A stretch of 64,000 bases of DNA from Thiothrix sp. (GTDB lineage: Bacteria; Pseudomonadota; Gammaproteobacteria; Thiotrichales; Thiotrichaceae), in assembly GCF_028714775.1 (NCBI RefSeq), contig NZ_JAQTLS010000003.1, forward strand, positions 1 through 64,000, given 5' to 3'. The notes below the pieces were generated by a model that worked only from the letters and a program-made list of their open reading frames with translations, searched no databases and had not been told where the DNA came from. Made by a program: the position numbers and the translations under genes. Below, one piece after another: positions 49,792 to 60,160 of the stretch; within the stretch, counting starts at the first letter, position 1; every line of letters starts with the position of its first letter.

Positions 49792-50663
49792 AAATATTAC
49801 TCACTGGTGCGAACGGGCAACTGGGTTCGGAACTGCAAGCCACCTGTCCAGCGCACATTACGCTGATCCCCACCGATTACACCACACTGGACATTACCCA
49901 GCCGGAGCAAGTCAAAGCTGCGTTGGATGCACATCAGCCGGATGCCATTATTAATGCTGCGGCTTACACCGCCGTGGACAAGGCTGAAAGCGATGCAGAC
50001 CGGGCGTATGCCATCAACCATTTGGCAGCAGCCACCCTGGCGAGGGAAGCCCAGCGGCGCGGCATCTACCTGCTGCACGTTTCCACTGATTTCGTGTTTG
50101 ATGGGCAGCAATCCACCCCGTACTTGCCGGATGCTAACCCACTACCGTTAGGCGTGTACGGCGCAAGCAAACTCGCGGGCGACCAAGCCGTGCAGGAATA
50201 TTGCCCCACTGCCGCGATCGTGCGCACTTCGTGGCTGTATTCCGCTTACGGCAACAATTTCGTCAAAACCATGCTGCGGCTGATGGCAGAGCGTGAATCC
50301 TTGGGCGTAGTCGCTGACCAAATTGGTACACCGACGTGGACGCGCACACTGACTGACACAATATGGTCATTCATCGCACAAAAACCGCAGGGCGTCTTCC
50401 ACTGCTCGGATAATGGTGTGGCAAGCTGGTACGATTTCGCCATTGCCATTCAGGAAGAGGCACTTGCCATTGGTTTGCTCACCAAGGCAATCCCGGTCAA
50501 ACCATTGCGGTCAGAGGAATACCCCACCCCTGCCCGCCGCCCGGCTTATAGCGTGATGGACAAACGCGCAACAGAAAATACCTTGGGCTACACTTTGCCA
50601 CACTGGCGTCCACGCCTACGGCAAATGCTCGCCCAACTGCAACAACAGGCTACCAACACATGA
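49788..50663 (+). CDS. rfbD: dTDP-4-dehydrorhamnose reductase
   Basis: [44 protein letters not shown]. Confidence 0.97.
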   Translation: MKILLTGANGQLGSELQATCPAHITLIPTDYTTLDITQPEQVKAALDAHQPDAIINAAAYTAVDKAESDADRAYAINHLAAATLAREAQRRGIYLLHVSTDFVFDGQQSTPYLPDANPLPLGVYGASKLAGDQAVQEYCPTAAIVRTSWLYSAYGNNFVKTMLRLMAERESLGVVADQIGTPTWTRTLTDTIWSFIAQKPQGVFHCSDNGVASWYDFAIAIQEEALAIGLLTKAIPVKPLRSEEYPTPARRPAYSVMDKRATENTLGYTLPHWRPRLRQMLAQLQQQATNT

Positions 50664-51724
50664 CAACAACTTACCAACCTAACACATTGCTGGTGACTGG
50701 CGGCGCTGGCTTTATCGGCACAAACTTTGTGCATTATTGGCTGGACACTTATCCCGATACCCGCATCGTGGTATTGGACGCGCTCACCTATGCAGGCCGT
50801 TACGAAAACCTGCAAATGCTGGAAGGGCAAAGCAATTTCCGTTTCGTGCATGGCGACATCCTCGACCAGCCGCTAGTAGAAACGTTGTTGCGTGAGGAAG
50901 GCATCGACACCATCGTGCATTTTGCCGCTGAATCGCACGTTGACCGCTCGATTTACGGCCCAGATGCATTCTTGCGCACCAATATCGACGGTACACATAG
51001 CTTGTTGAAATCGGCGAAAATCGTATGGCTGGATGAAAAACCGGGATTTGCGCACCGCTTCCACCACGTTTCTACCGATGAAGTGTACGGTACGCTGTCT
51101 GCAACTGACCCGGCCTTTACTGAAACCACTCCGTATGCGCCGAACTCGCCGTATGCTGCCAGCAAAGCTTCGTCTGACCATATTGTACGGGCGTACCAGC
51201 ACACTTACGGGCTGCAAACCACCACCAGCAACTGCTCCAATAACTACGGCCCTTACCAGTACCCGGAAAAGTTGATCCCGCTGGCGATTTCGCGCTTGCT
51301 GCAAGGCCAAGCTGTGCCAATTTACGGCGATGGACAACAAATCCGCGATTGGCTGTACGTGGATGACCATAACCGGGGGATTGATTTGATCATCCGTACC
51401 GGGCGCGTGGGCGAAACTTACAATATCGGCGGCAACAACGAACAGGCTAACCTGAGCCTGATCCATGAATTGTGCGATTTACTGGACGCGCGTTTCCCCT
51501 ATTCACCGCAAGTACCGCACCGCCAACACATCACCTATGTGGCTGACCGCCCTGGACACGACCGCCGTTACGCGATTGATAACAGCAAGATTTGCCGCGA
51601 ATTGGGCTATGTGCCTGCGGAAACCTTCCAATCGGGTTTGGCGAAAACCTTGGATTGGTATTTGGCACGCCCAGAATTCTGGCAAGACGGCGTGACCCTG
51701 TTTGGCACGCACGGTAAAGCCTGA
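50660..51724 (+). CDS. rfbB: dTDP-glucose 4,6-dehydratase
   Basis: LLVTGGAGFIGTNFVHYW, FAAESHVDRSI, HVSTDEVYG, YAASKASSDHIVRAY. Confidence 0.97.
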   Translation: MTTTYQPNTLLVTGGAGFIGTNFVHYWLDTYPDTRIVVLDALTYAGRYENLQMLEGQSNFRFVHGDILDQPLVETLLREEGIDTIVHFAAESHVDRSIYGPDAFLRTNIDGTHSLLKSAKIVWLDEKPGFAHRFHHVSTDEVYGTLSATDPAFTETTPYAPNSPYAASKASSDHIVRAYQHTYGLQTTTSNCSNNYGPYQYPEKLIPLAISRLLQGQAVPIYGDGQQIRDWLYVDDHNRGIDLIIRTGRVGETYNIGGNNEQANLSLIHELCDLLDARFPYSPQVPHRQHITYVADRPGHDRRYAIDNSKICRELGYVPAETFQSGLAKTLDWYLARPEFWQDGVTLFGTHGKA

Positions 51725-52680
51725 TGGAGTGCCGCATCTGTGGCGCGATCCACGAACACCGCACCTACACCGCCAAGGAAATGATGCTCGGCCTACGGGA
51801 CGAGCACCGTTATTTTGAGTGTAAACAGTGCGGCTGCTTGCAAATTGTCACCATTCCACCTGACCTTGCACGTTATTACCCAGAAAACTACTACTCCTAC
51901 AGCGATGCAGCAAAAGCGGGGAATTCGCTAAAAAAGGCACTGATGCGGCTGCGGGATACGTGGGCTGCTACCGGGACGGGTCAGTTTGGACGGCTGGTAA
52001 ATTTCTTTGCCCCGAATGCCAAACTCGCTAGCTTACGTCCGCTCAAAATTACTAAAGATACCCGCATTCTGGATATAGGCTGCGGCACGGGGCATTTACT
52101 GCTGTCGCTGTACGGGGCTGGCTTCAAAAACCTACTGGGCATTGACCCGTTCAACCGCGAAAACATTGCCTACTCCAATGGCTTACGCATTGAAAAACGC
52201 GATATTTTCAGTGAGCAAGGGCAATGGGATGTGGTGATGTTCCACCACTCCTTTGAGCACTTGCCCGACCAACGGGCTACCTTGCAACAGGCATTCAATA
52301 TCCTGAAGCCCGGTGGTGTAGCGCTGGTGCGTATTCCTACCGTGTCGTCCTTTGCGTGGCAGCATTACGGTGTGCATTGGGTGCAATTGGATGCGCCGCG
52401 CCATTTGTACCTGCATTCGGTCAAAAGTATGCAAGTATTGGCGGGTAAGGTGGGCTTTACCTTAGAACAGACGGTGTACGATTCTTTCGCCCTGCAATTC
52501 TGGGGGAGCGAACAATACGAACAAAATATCCCGCTGCGTGACCCACGCTCGTATGCTGAATCGCCCAAGGATTCGCCGTTTAGCCCCCATAAAATCCGGG
52601 ACTTTGAAGCCCGCTCACGCGAACTGAATGCGCTGAACCAAGGCGACCAAGCGGCCTTTTATTTAAGGAAACCGGGATGA
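51724..52680 (+). CDS. class I SAM methyltransferase with N-terminal zinc-binding motif
   Basis: CRICG...CKQCGCLQ, ILDIGCGTGHLLLSLYGAGFKNLLGIDPF. Confidence 0.88.
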   Translation: MECRICGAIHEHRTYTAKEMMLGLRDEHRYFECKQCGCLQIVTIPPDLARYYPENYYSYSDAAKAGNSLKKALMRLRDTWAATGTGQFGRLVNFFAPNAKLASLRPLKITKDTRILDIGCGTGHLLLSLYGAGFKNLLGIDPFNRENIAYSNGLRIEKRDIFSEQGQWDVVMFHHSFEHLPDQRATLQQAFNILKPGGVALVRIPTVSSFAWQHYGVHWVQLDAPRHLYLHSVKSMQVLAGKVGFTLEQTVYDSFALQFWGSEQYEQNIPLRDPRSYAESPKDSPFSPHKIRDFEARSRELNALNQGDQAAFYLRKPG

Positions 52681-53141
52681 ACGCCCCCCCGAAACTGCTC
52701 GCGATTTCCTCTCCCGGCGGGCATTGGATACAACTGACGCGCTTGTGTGAACGGCTGGAAGACCGCTACAGCATCATCTATGCCATGCCGAATACCCTGT
52801 TCAACTCCGCAGCAACCTTGGGCGGACGCAAGGTGTATTCGATCACCGATGTCAGCGCCGATGACAAATGGCGGCTCATCCCCTGCACCCTGCAAGTTTT
52901 GTATATCCTGCTGAAAGAACGCCCACAAGCCATCCTTTCCACTGGCGCGGCTCCCGGTGCGGTGGCGGTTTGGTTGGGAAAACTACTGCGCATCCGTACC
53001 ATCTGGGTGGACAGCATTGCCAACGTGCGGCAAATTTCCCGCGCCGGACGGCTCGCGCAGAAACAGGCTGATGTATTCCTGACCCAATGGGAACATTTAA
53101 GCGATGGACAAAGTGTGTTGTTCAAGGGAGCAGTGCTGTGA
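52677..53141 (+). CDS. Alg14-like/PssD-type glycosyltransferase subunit
   Basis: LLAISSPGGHWIQLTRL, ILSTGAAPGAVAVWLGKLLRIRTIWVDSIANV. Confidence 0.85.
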   Translation: MNAPPKLLAISSPGGHWIQLTRLCERLEDRYSIIYAMPNTLFNSAATLGGRKVYSITDVSADDKWRLIPCTLQVLYILLKERPQAILSTGAAPGAVAVWLGKLLRIRTIWVDSIANVRQISRAGRLAQKQADVFLTQWEHLSDGQSVLFKGAVL

Positions 53142-53611
53142 TTTTCGTCGCGGTAGGTACACAATTTCCCTTTGACCGACTGATCAGCTATGTGGATGCT
53201 TGGGTGGGGCAAAACCACGAGCAAGGCGTAGCACAGATTGCTGGAGGTGAATACCTGCCGCAGCATTTACGCTGGGAACGTTTCATGCCTGCCACGACTT
53301 TCAACCAGCATTTGCAGGCCGCCGAACTGATCATTTCCCATGCGGGTATGGGCAACATCATTACCGCACTGGAAAACCATACCCCGATTATTGTGATGAA
53401 CCGCCAGCACGCACTGGGCGAGCACCGCAATGACCACCAGCTTGACGGGCTGGAATGGATGGGCAAATTACCCGGCGTTTACACCGCTTCCACACAAGAT
53501 GAATTATACGCGCTGTTGGATCGGCGGCACGAACTGCAAGCCGCCAGTGCCGCACCAGACTCCCGGCGGCAAGCGTTAGCGGATTTCATTGATCAGGCCA
53601 TCCGCACATGA
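53138..53611 (+). CDS. Alg13-like/PssE-type glycosyltransferase subunit (GT28 C-terminal)
   Basis: FVAVGTQFPFDRL, ELIISHAGMGNIITALENHTPIIVMNRQHALGEHRNDHQLD; GTG start overlapping upstream stop. Confidence 0.87.
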   Translation: MIFVAVGTQFPFDRLISYVDAWVGQNHEQGVAQIAGGEYLPQHLRWERFMPATTFNQHLQAAELIISHAGMGNIITALENHTPIIVMNRQHALGEHRNDHQLDGLEWMGKLPGVYTASTQDELYALLDRRHELQAASAAPDSRRQALADFIDQAIRT

Positions 53612-54891
53612 ACCTGAAAAATCCTTCCCTGCTCTTGACCAGTATGCTATCCACAGTGACGCGGTTTGCGGGCGTGGGGTTGAACTTTGCCGTGGCTATC
53701 GTGCTGACCCGCACCTTGCCAATGAGCGAGGCAGGCATGGTGTTCATGCTGATGACACTGGTGACGGGTGTTTCGCTGTTCAGCCGTTTGGGCGTGGAAC
53801 AATGGATCGTGCGCGATGTGGCACGGGTGCAAGAAAACAATAGTGCTGAGCAGGGTGTCTATCTGCGTGACGCTTACCGCATGGTATTACTGAGCAGCGG
53901 GGCATTCATCCTCGGCTGGCTTGTTTTCATCCCGGTCATGCAACACTGGCTGTTCGATGACGCGATCCGGCTGCTGCCGTTGTTATTGGCTAGCAGCGGT
54001 ATTTTGTTTTTCAATCTGGTGATGTTGAACTCGGCGTTCCTCAAAGCTGTCCGGCATACGTCGCATTCCATTTTGGTGCAAAATTCGCTGCCTGCCATTG
54101 CTTACATGCTGCTGCTGTTGCTGTTTTGGTTAGTATATCGGCAAGAGCAAAACTACCTGTTGCTGTACACCGTTTCACTGGCATTGGCGGGGCTGGCTTC
54201 ATTCCATTGGTTACGTCCGTGGTTACACACCTTGCATCCAGCCGTGACAACCCGCTTCAGAATCAGGGAAGTATTGCGCCAGTCGCTGCCATTGGCTCCA
54301 GTATCGTTCTTTTCATTCCTGATGCTATGGGCTGATACCTTACTCACCGGATTGTTGTTAAAGAATGCGGATGTGGCGCTATTTACCGTCGCGGCGCGGT
54401 TATCATTTGTTAGCCTGTTTTTCTTGGGGGCGCTGGATGCCACCATTTACCCACGCTTACTCGCTATCCACCAGCATAAACCGGAAGCTGTAAGGCGTTT
54501 CTTCTGGCAATCGACTGGGTTGGTGGCTGGCATATTGGGGGGTGTAACGCTATTGTTACTGGCGCTGGGTAATACTTTGCTGACAGTGTTCAAGCCCGAA
54601 TACGTGCAAGCGGGAACAGCTCTTGCCATCCTGCTGGTGGCGCAGTTGGCGCGGGCATTGAGCTTGACGTTTTCGTTCATGTTCATCATCCAGTCACAGG
54701 TGCGTTACCTGAATATCATGCTCATGGGAGCGTTGGTGGTGAATGTCATTGCCAATTTGGTGCTAATCCCACGCTATGGGATTGAAGGGGCAGCCAGTTC
54801 GACCTTAATTGCCAACCTGCTGATGACGGGGGGCGTAATCGGGCTGTTTTTCAGGAACCACCTGCTGAGCACACCGGGAAAGCTATCATAG
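53608..54891 (+). CDS. polysaccharide flippase (Wzx-like)
   Basis: Multi-TM, FAGVGLNFAVAIVLTRTLPMSEAGMVFML N-terminal flippase pattern. Confidence 0.85.
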   Translation: MNLKNPSLLLTSMLSTVTRFAGVGLNFAVAIVLTRTLPMSEAGMVFMLMTLVTGVSLFSRLGVEQWIVRDVARVQENNSAEQGVYLRDAYRMVLLSSGAFILGWLVFIPVMQHWLFDDAIRLLPLLLASSGILFFNLVMLNSAFLKAVRHTSHSILVQNSLPAIAYMLLLLLFWLVYRQEQNYLLLYTVSLALAGLASFHWLRPWLHTLHPAVTTRFRIREVLRQSLPLAPVSFFSFLMLWADTLLTGLLLKNADVALFTVAARLSFVSLFFLGALDATIYPRLLAIHQHKPEAVRRFFWQSTGLVAGILGGVTLLLLALGNTLLTVFKPEYVQAGTALAILLVAQLARALSLTFSFMFIIQSQVRYLNIMLMGALVVNVIANLVLIPRYGIEGAASSTLIANLLMTGGVIGLFFRNHLLSTPGKLS

Positions 54892-54898
54892 AGGTATC

Positions 54899-56221
54899 AT
54901 GCTGAGATTACTTGCCATCCTGTTCGTTGTGTCCGTCTTTATTCCGGTCGAGTTTTATACGATGGCAGGGTCAGTGCGGATTGAGCCTTACCGCATTGTG
55001 CTGGGGATTGCACTGCTCCATACTTTGCTGAATTTCAAGGCCATGCTGGAACGGGCTGATATTGTTGATGTCTGCCTGATCGGTTTATTGGTGTTGGCAT
55101 TTGCCAGTATTTGGCATAACCATGATCTGCAACAAGCTGTTGAATCCAGCGGTATTTATGCCATTGAGACGCTCGGGGCATTTTTCTTGGCACGGATGTA
55201 CATCACCACCCCGGAACGTTTCTACCAAATCAACCAGATGTTCATTGTTACGTTGGCATCCCTGACCCTGTTTGCGGCGTATGAGGCATTCGCCCAGCAC
55301 CGTTTCCTGCATGAAATTGCCAAACAGATTACCGGGCATGACGCACTGGATTTCCGCCTGTACATGCATTATTACATCCGTAATGGCGTCATGCGGGCGA
55401 CTAGCCTGTTCGAGCACCCGATCCTCTACGGTTCCTTGCTGGCGTTGTGTTTTCCATTTGCCTTTATGCTGTTGCGGCGCACCCGTAGCATGGTGGCAGG
55501 TGTCAATGTCATTGCCTTGATTGTATCCATGCTGCTGACCCTATCTTCCGCACCGTTACTGTCGCTGATTTTCCAATCGGTCATTGCAGTGTTGGTCAAG
55601 TTCTGGAATAGCGCCCGGCGTTTATGGATTGCCCTGCTGTTTGCGGGTCTGTCGGTATCCCTCCTGATCAATGCCTTCTCCAACCGAGGATTTTTCGGCA
55701 TCCTGATTTCGTACCTGACCTTTAACCCCAATACCGGCTATTTCCGCATGTTGCAGTGGGAATACAGCATGGACGACATTGCGGAAAACCCAATTTTCGG
55801 CATTGGCTTGATCGGCCCCGGCTTGCACGACTGGACGCGCCCGTACTGGATCGCCAGTTGGTTCGGTAACAGCATCGACAGTTTCTGGCTGCTGTTAACG
55901 CTGCAACACGGGCTGTTTGCCGCAGCATTGCTATTGTTCGCCAGCCTGTATGCGTCGTTTAATGCCCTGAACCTGTTACACAAACACGGCGACACGACAC
56001 GCTGGATGGTGGCAGCATGGGTAATGTCGTTCTTTTCCCTGATCCTGATTGGCTTTACCGTCGACTACTTCGGCAAGCTGCAACCCATGTTCTTTTTTAC
56101 CCTTGGCGCAATCAGTTGGGCAAAAGATTATCCGATCTGGAACCGCCAAGCGGAAGAATTGGAAACCGAGCAAGCGATTGCCGATACTGACACAGACATA
56201 ACCCGCAAGGATGGCGATTGA
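54899..56221 (+). CDS. O-antigen polymerase/ligase-like membrane protein (Wzy-like)
   Basis: Many TM helices, RMLQWEYSMDDIAENPIFGIGLIGPGLHDW periplasmic loop. Confidence 0.75.
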   Translation: MLRLLAILFVVSVFIPVEFYTMAGSVRIEPYRIVLGIALLHTLLNFKAMLERADIVDVCLIGLLVLAFASIWHNHDLQQAVESSGIYAIETLGAFFLARMYITTPERFYQINQMFIVTLASLTLFAAYEAFAQHRFLHEIAKQITGHDALDFRLYMHYYIRNGVMRATSLFEHPILYGSLLALCFPFAFMLLRRTRSMVAGVNVIALIVSMLLTLSSAPLLSLIFQSVIAVLVKFWNSARRLWIALLFAGLSVSLLINAFSNRGFFGILISYLTFNPNTGYFRMLQWEYSMDDIAENPIFGIGLIGPGLHDWTRPYWIASWFGNSIDSFWLLLTLQHGLFAAALLLFASLYASFNALNLLHKHGDTTRWMVAAWVMSFFSLILIGFTVDYFGKLQPMFFFTLGAISWAKDYPIWNRQAEELETEQAIADTDTDITRKDGD

Positions 56222-56223
56222 CC

Positions 56224-56682
56224 ATGAGATTACGCTTTGTCAACCAACGAGTGTTCATGTGGCTGGTATGGTTCCGCGACAGCTTGCTGTGGCTACGCAC
56301 TTGGCACTTCCGCACCCTCTACGGGATGAAAATCGCCCCGGATGTACGCATTTCCTTCAAAGCGCGTCTGGACAAGACCAACCCACGTTGCATTGAAATT
56401 GGCGAAAAAACCTATGTTGCTTTCGATTCCATCATCCTCGCCCATGACTACGCGACCCGGCGGCACGGGGGTGGCTTTGAGCAAGTTACCCGCATCGGGG
56501 CGAACTGCTTTATTGGTTGCGGCGCGATCATCTTACCCGGCATCACTATCGGTGATCAGGTGATCGTCGGGGCTGGCAGCGTCGTGACTAAAGATGTCCC
56601 GTCTAATTGCATTGTGGGCGGCAACCCGGCAAAAGTGCTGCGTTCCGGCATCCAGACCATCGCCTACGGGAGACTGGCATGA
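56224..56682 (+). CDS. hexapeptide-repeat (LbH) acyltransferase
   Basis: RIGANCFIGCGAIILPGITIGDQVIVGAGSVVTKDVPSNCIVGGNPAKVLR. Confidence 0.92.
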   Translation: MRLRFVNQRVFMWLVWFRDSLLWLRTWHFRTLYGMKIAPDVRISFKARLDKTNPRCIEIGEKTYVAFDSIILAHDYATRRHGGGFEQVTRIGANCFIGCGAIILPGITIGDQVIVGAGSVVTKDVPSNCIVGGNPAKVLRSGIQTIAYGRLA

Positions 56683-57605
56683 GCACCCCTGATCTCAGCA
56701 TCATTCTGGTGTCTTACAACACCGCACCGTACATCCAACGGGCGTTGGAATCTGTCCTGCGCGAAACCAACCTGTGCAAATTTGAAATTATCGTGGTAGA
56801 CAATGCATCCAGCGATAATTCCGTTGCCATGATCCGTCAGCGCTTTCCGCAAGTGCATTTGATTGCCTCTGACCAAAATCCGGGATTTGCCGGAGGTGTG
56901 CGCCGTGGCGTTGCCGAAGCCAGTGGCAAATACCTGCTATTGCTGAACCCGGATACCTTGATCCAGAACTCCGCCATTGACCGCCTACTGCACTTTGCCG
57001 AACAACACCCTAGCAATGGCATTTGGAGCGGCGTCACCTTGAATAATGACCAGAGCTTAAACACCCAGCACGCTTGGTCAAAACCAACCTTTACTAGCTT
57101 GTTGTTCAGTGCCCTTGGTTTGAGCAAGCTGTTTAGCCATTCCTGCCTGTTCAACCACGCCAATTACGGCGGTTGGCAGCGCGATAGTGTTAAGGAAGTT
57201 GACATCGTATCAGGCTGTTTCTTCCTCACCACCCGCGAACTGTGGGACAAACTGGACGGACTTGATGCCAGCTTTTTCATGTATGCCGAAGAAGCCGACT
57301 ACTGCCTACGGGCAAAAGCACTGGGCTACCAACCCATCGTCACCCCGGATGCCCGCATTGTCCACCACGGCGGCGTCAGCCATAACCAGTTTTCAGGTAA
57401 GATGATCAAGCTATTGAAAGGCAAAGTGGAACTGATCAACCGCCACATTAGCCCGTGGAAACGCCCCTCTTACAAATTCATGCTGTATTTGTATGTGCTC
57501 AACAAACACTTGCTGCATACCCTGTTGAAACCGGGTTCAGCACAGCGCAGTGAATGGCAAAACGTGTATGCGCAACGTACCGACTGGCTACAAGGATACC
57601 GCTGA
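56679..57605 (+). CDS. GT2 family glycosyltransferase (rhamnosyltransferase-like)
   Basis: DLSIILVSYNTAPYIQRALESVL, NPGFAGGVRRGV, LLLNPDTLI. Confidence 0.93.
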   Translation: MSTPDLSIILVSYNTAPYIQRALESVLRETNLCKFEIIVVDNASSDNSVAMIRQRFPQVHLIASDQNPGFAGGVRRGVAEASGKYLLLLNPDTLIQNSAIDRLLHFAEQHPSNGIWSGVTLNNDQSLNTQHAWSKPTFTSLLFSALGLSKLFSHSCLFNHANYGGWQRDSVKEVDIVSGCFFLTTRELWDKLDGLDASFFMYAEEADYCLRAKALGYQPIVTPDARIVHHGGVSHNQFSGKMIKLLKGKVELINRHISPWKRPSYKFMLYLYVLNKHLLHTLLKPGSAQRSEWQNVYAQRTDWLQGYR

Positions 57606-58444
57606 TGGCAACGGTTATTGTCCCCGCCCATAACGAAGCCAGCGTTATCCGCCGCTGTTTGGATAGTTTGAATGGACAAGCAGAGCTGGATACCCTGATC
57701 GTGGCCTGCAATGGCTGCACGGATAGCACCGCCGACATCGTGCGCACTCATTATCCGCAAGCCATTTGTTTGGACATTGCCATCCCTTCCAAGGTCAACG
57801 CCTTGAATGAGGCAGAAAAGCACATCACAAGCTGGCCTGTGTTCTACATTGATGCCGATACACGCCTCTCCGCCAATGCCATACAGGACATTTCCTCAGC
57901 ATTGGCAGATGGCAAAACCCTACTTGCCGCACCGGAACCCGTCATCGACACTTCCCACTCTTCATGGGCAGTCAGGCAATTTTACCGGGTTTGGCTACAA
58001 TTACCGTATATCCGCGACGGCGTGGTTGCCACCTGTAGCTATGTCATCAGCGAAGCAGGCCACCAACGCTTCAGCCGTTTCCCTGACATCATTAATGATG
58101 ACGGTTTTGTGCGCTGCCAGTTTGACCGTAGTGAGCGACGCAACGTACCCGGCACTTACGTATACATTGCAGCACCGCACAATCTAGCCTCATTGATCAA
58201 GATTAAAACGCGGGCACGCTTAGGCAATATGCAACTGGCGGCAACCGGCTTATGTACCCGCAAAGAGCAAAAACCGTATTCGCGCATTCTGCGGGATAAA
58301 TTGCTCAGCAGGGAGTTCATCCCTGTACTAACCTACCTGTGCATTGCAACCTTGGTGCGTATCCGGGCTGCATGGCAGTACCGTAGCCTGAAAACCTATA
58401 GATGGGAAAAAGACCAGACATCCCGTCAAGAACCGACCGGGTAG
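57605..58444 (+). CDS. GT2 family glycosyltransferase
   Basis: MATVIVPAHNEASVIRRCLDSL, FYIDADTRLS. Confidence 0.9.
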   Translation: MATVIVPAHNEASVIRRCLDSLNGQAELDTLIVACNGCTDSTADIVRTHYPQAICLDIAIPSKVNALNEAEKHITSWPVFYIDADTRLSANAIQDISSALADGKTLLAAPEPVIDTSHSSWAVRQFYRVWLQLPYIRDGVVATCSYVISEAGHQRFSRFPDIINDDGFVRCQFDRSERRNVPGTYVYIAAPHNLASLIKIKTRARLGNMQLAATGLCTRKEQKPYSRILRDKLLSREFIPVLTYLCIATLVRIRAAWQYRSLKTYRWEKDQTSRQEPTG

Positions 58445-58744
58445 AAACAGATTTAATTGATCGAGAAAACGCAACCGCTTGTGTGTTTTTTGCGACAAAT
58501 ACAGCCCAAATGGTCTATTATTAAGAGCATGTTTGCAGCCTGAGTGTCATGAATGGCTGAGTATTTTTATTATATTTGTACAGCAAATCGGTAACATAAC
58601 CCTGTACATCGTAGCCCGATGAGCAAAATGCCGGGTGCAGGCTGTTGCGTTCCTACAACAGCTCGGCATTGCCTCATGCAGGTATAGTGACAATAAAATC
58701 CATGATGGCTCAAGGCGCGGCCATCAACAGAGGATAATGGTTGA

Positions 58745-60145
58745 ATGGACAATATCAAGGTAGACAAAAAAATTAGCTCCGAACTAATCTACCGTACTGC
58801 GGATACCCTGATTATCCTTGGTATCTTGATACTCGCATCCTTGTACTCCAAGGCATACAACATTGATGGATACCTCGCCGCTGGCTTTGGTGCATCCCTG
58901 TTGTTTGGCATGGTAGGCCGTTTCACCGACATCTATACCTCATGGAGTGGACGCCCGTTCTTTCGCGATGAAGTCATCCGCCTCATTGTGACTTGGCTAA
59001 CCACGTTTTTGTTCCTGATCTTTGTCATTTTTGCGGCAAAAACCTCTGGGCAATTTTCCCGTTTCGTCCTGATCAGTTGGTTGTTTGTTACACCCGTCCT
59101 CTTGATCGTTAACCGCTATGCGTTGCGCACCCTACAAGCCAGCCTCAAACGGGTCGGCATCAATAACCGCACAGTCGCTATCGCGGGGATCACCGAGCAA
59201 GGCATACGCTTTGCTGAAGCACTGGAAAAACAACCGGACTCAGGCTTCCAGATTGCAGGCTTTTACGACCTTGAAGAAACCGCCCAAACCGTCACCTTGC
59301 CCAACCAATATGCCTGTATTGGCGGACAGTCAGCAATGATGGAAGCGGCACGTAACGGCGAGTGGGATCAGATTTACCTTGCCCCATCAAGGGATCAGCA
59401 ATCCACCTCACTAAACCTGATAAACCAACTATCCGACACCATCACCCCCATCCGCCTGATTCCTGATAACTTTACCAGCTCCTTGCTGCACAGCCGCTTA
59501 CTGGAAATTGCCAACATGCCGGTACTGTGTATTTATGACTCCCCTTTATCCGTAGAACATGCGTTCATCAAGCGCATTGAGGATGTGATCTGTGGGATGC
59601 TGATCCTCTTGTTGGTTTCCCCGCTGATGCTGAGCATCGCTGCCATTATCAAACTCACTTCCCCTGGCCCAGTACTGTTTAGGCAAACCCGACATGGCTT
59701 GCGCGGGGAAAAATTTGATGTATTAAAATTCCGCACCATGACGGTATGTGAGAACGGTCACGATATCAAACAAGCTACCCGCAACGACCGCCGCATTACC
59801 CGTATCGGCGCATTCCTGCGGAAAACCTCACTGGATGAACTGCCCCAGTTCTTGAATGTACTGCAAGGCAATATGTCCATTGTCGGGCCACGCCCCCATG
59901 CGGTTGCCCACAACGAAGAATACCGCCAACTGATTCCCGGCTACATGCTGCGTCACCTGATGAAACCCGGCATTACCGGCTTGGCACAAATCAACGGCTG
60001 GCGCGGGGAAACCGACACCTTGTTCAAAATGCAAAAGCGCGTGGAATACGACATGGAATACATCCACCGCTGGAGCCTTGGGCTGGATATAAAAATCATT
60101 TTTGTCACAGCCTTCAAAACTCTGTATGACAAAAATGCATACTAA
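58745..60145 (+). CDS. undecaprenyl-phosphate glucose phosphotransferase (WcaJ-like)
   Basis: N-terminal TMs, C-terminal GPVLFRQTRHGLRGEKFDVLKFRTM...RRITRIGAFLRKTSLDELPQFLNVLQGNMSIVGPRPHAV. Confidence 0.95.
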   Translation: MDNIKVDKKISSELIYRTADTLIILGILILASLYSKAYNIDGYLAAGFGASLLFGMVGRFTDIYTSWSGRPFFRDEVIRLIVTWLTTFLFLIFVIFAAKTSGQFSRFVLISWLFVTPVLLIVNRYALRTLQASLKRVGINNRTVAIAGITEQGIRFAEALEKQPDSGFQIAGFYDLEETAQTVTLPNQYACIGGQSAMMEAARNGEWDQIYLAPSRDQQSTSLNLINQLSDTITPIRLIPDNFTSSLLHSRLLEIANMPVLCIYDSPLSVEHAFIKRIEDVICGMLILLLVSPLMLSIAAIIKLTSPGPVLFRQTRHGLRGEKFDVLKFRTMTVCENGHDIKQATRNDRRITRIGAFLRKTSLDELPQFLNVLQGNMSIVGPRPHAVAHNEEYRQLIPGYMLRHLMKPGITGLAQINGWRGETDTLFKMQKRVEYDMEYIHRWSLGLDIKIIFVTAFKTLYDKNAY

Positions 60146-60160
60146 ATTGCCGTACTACCA

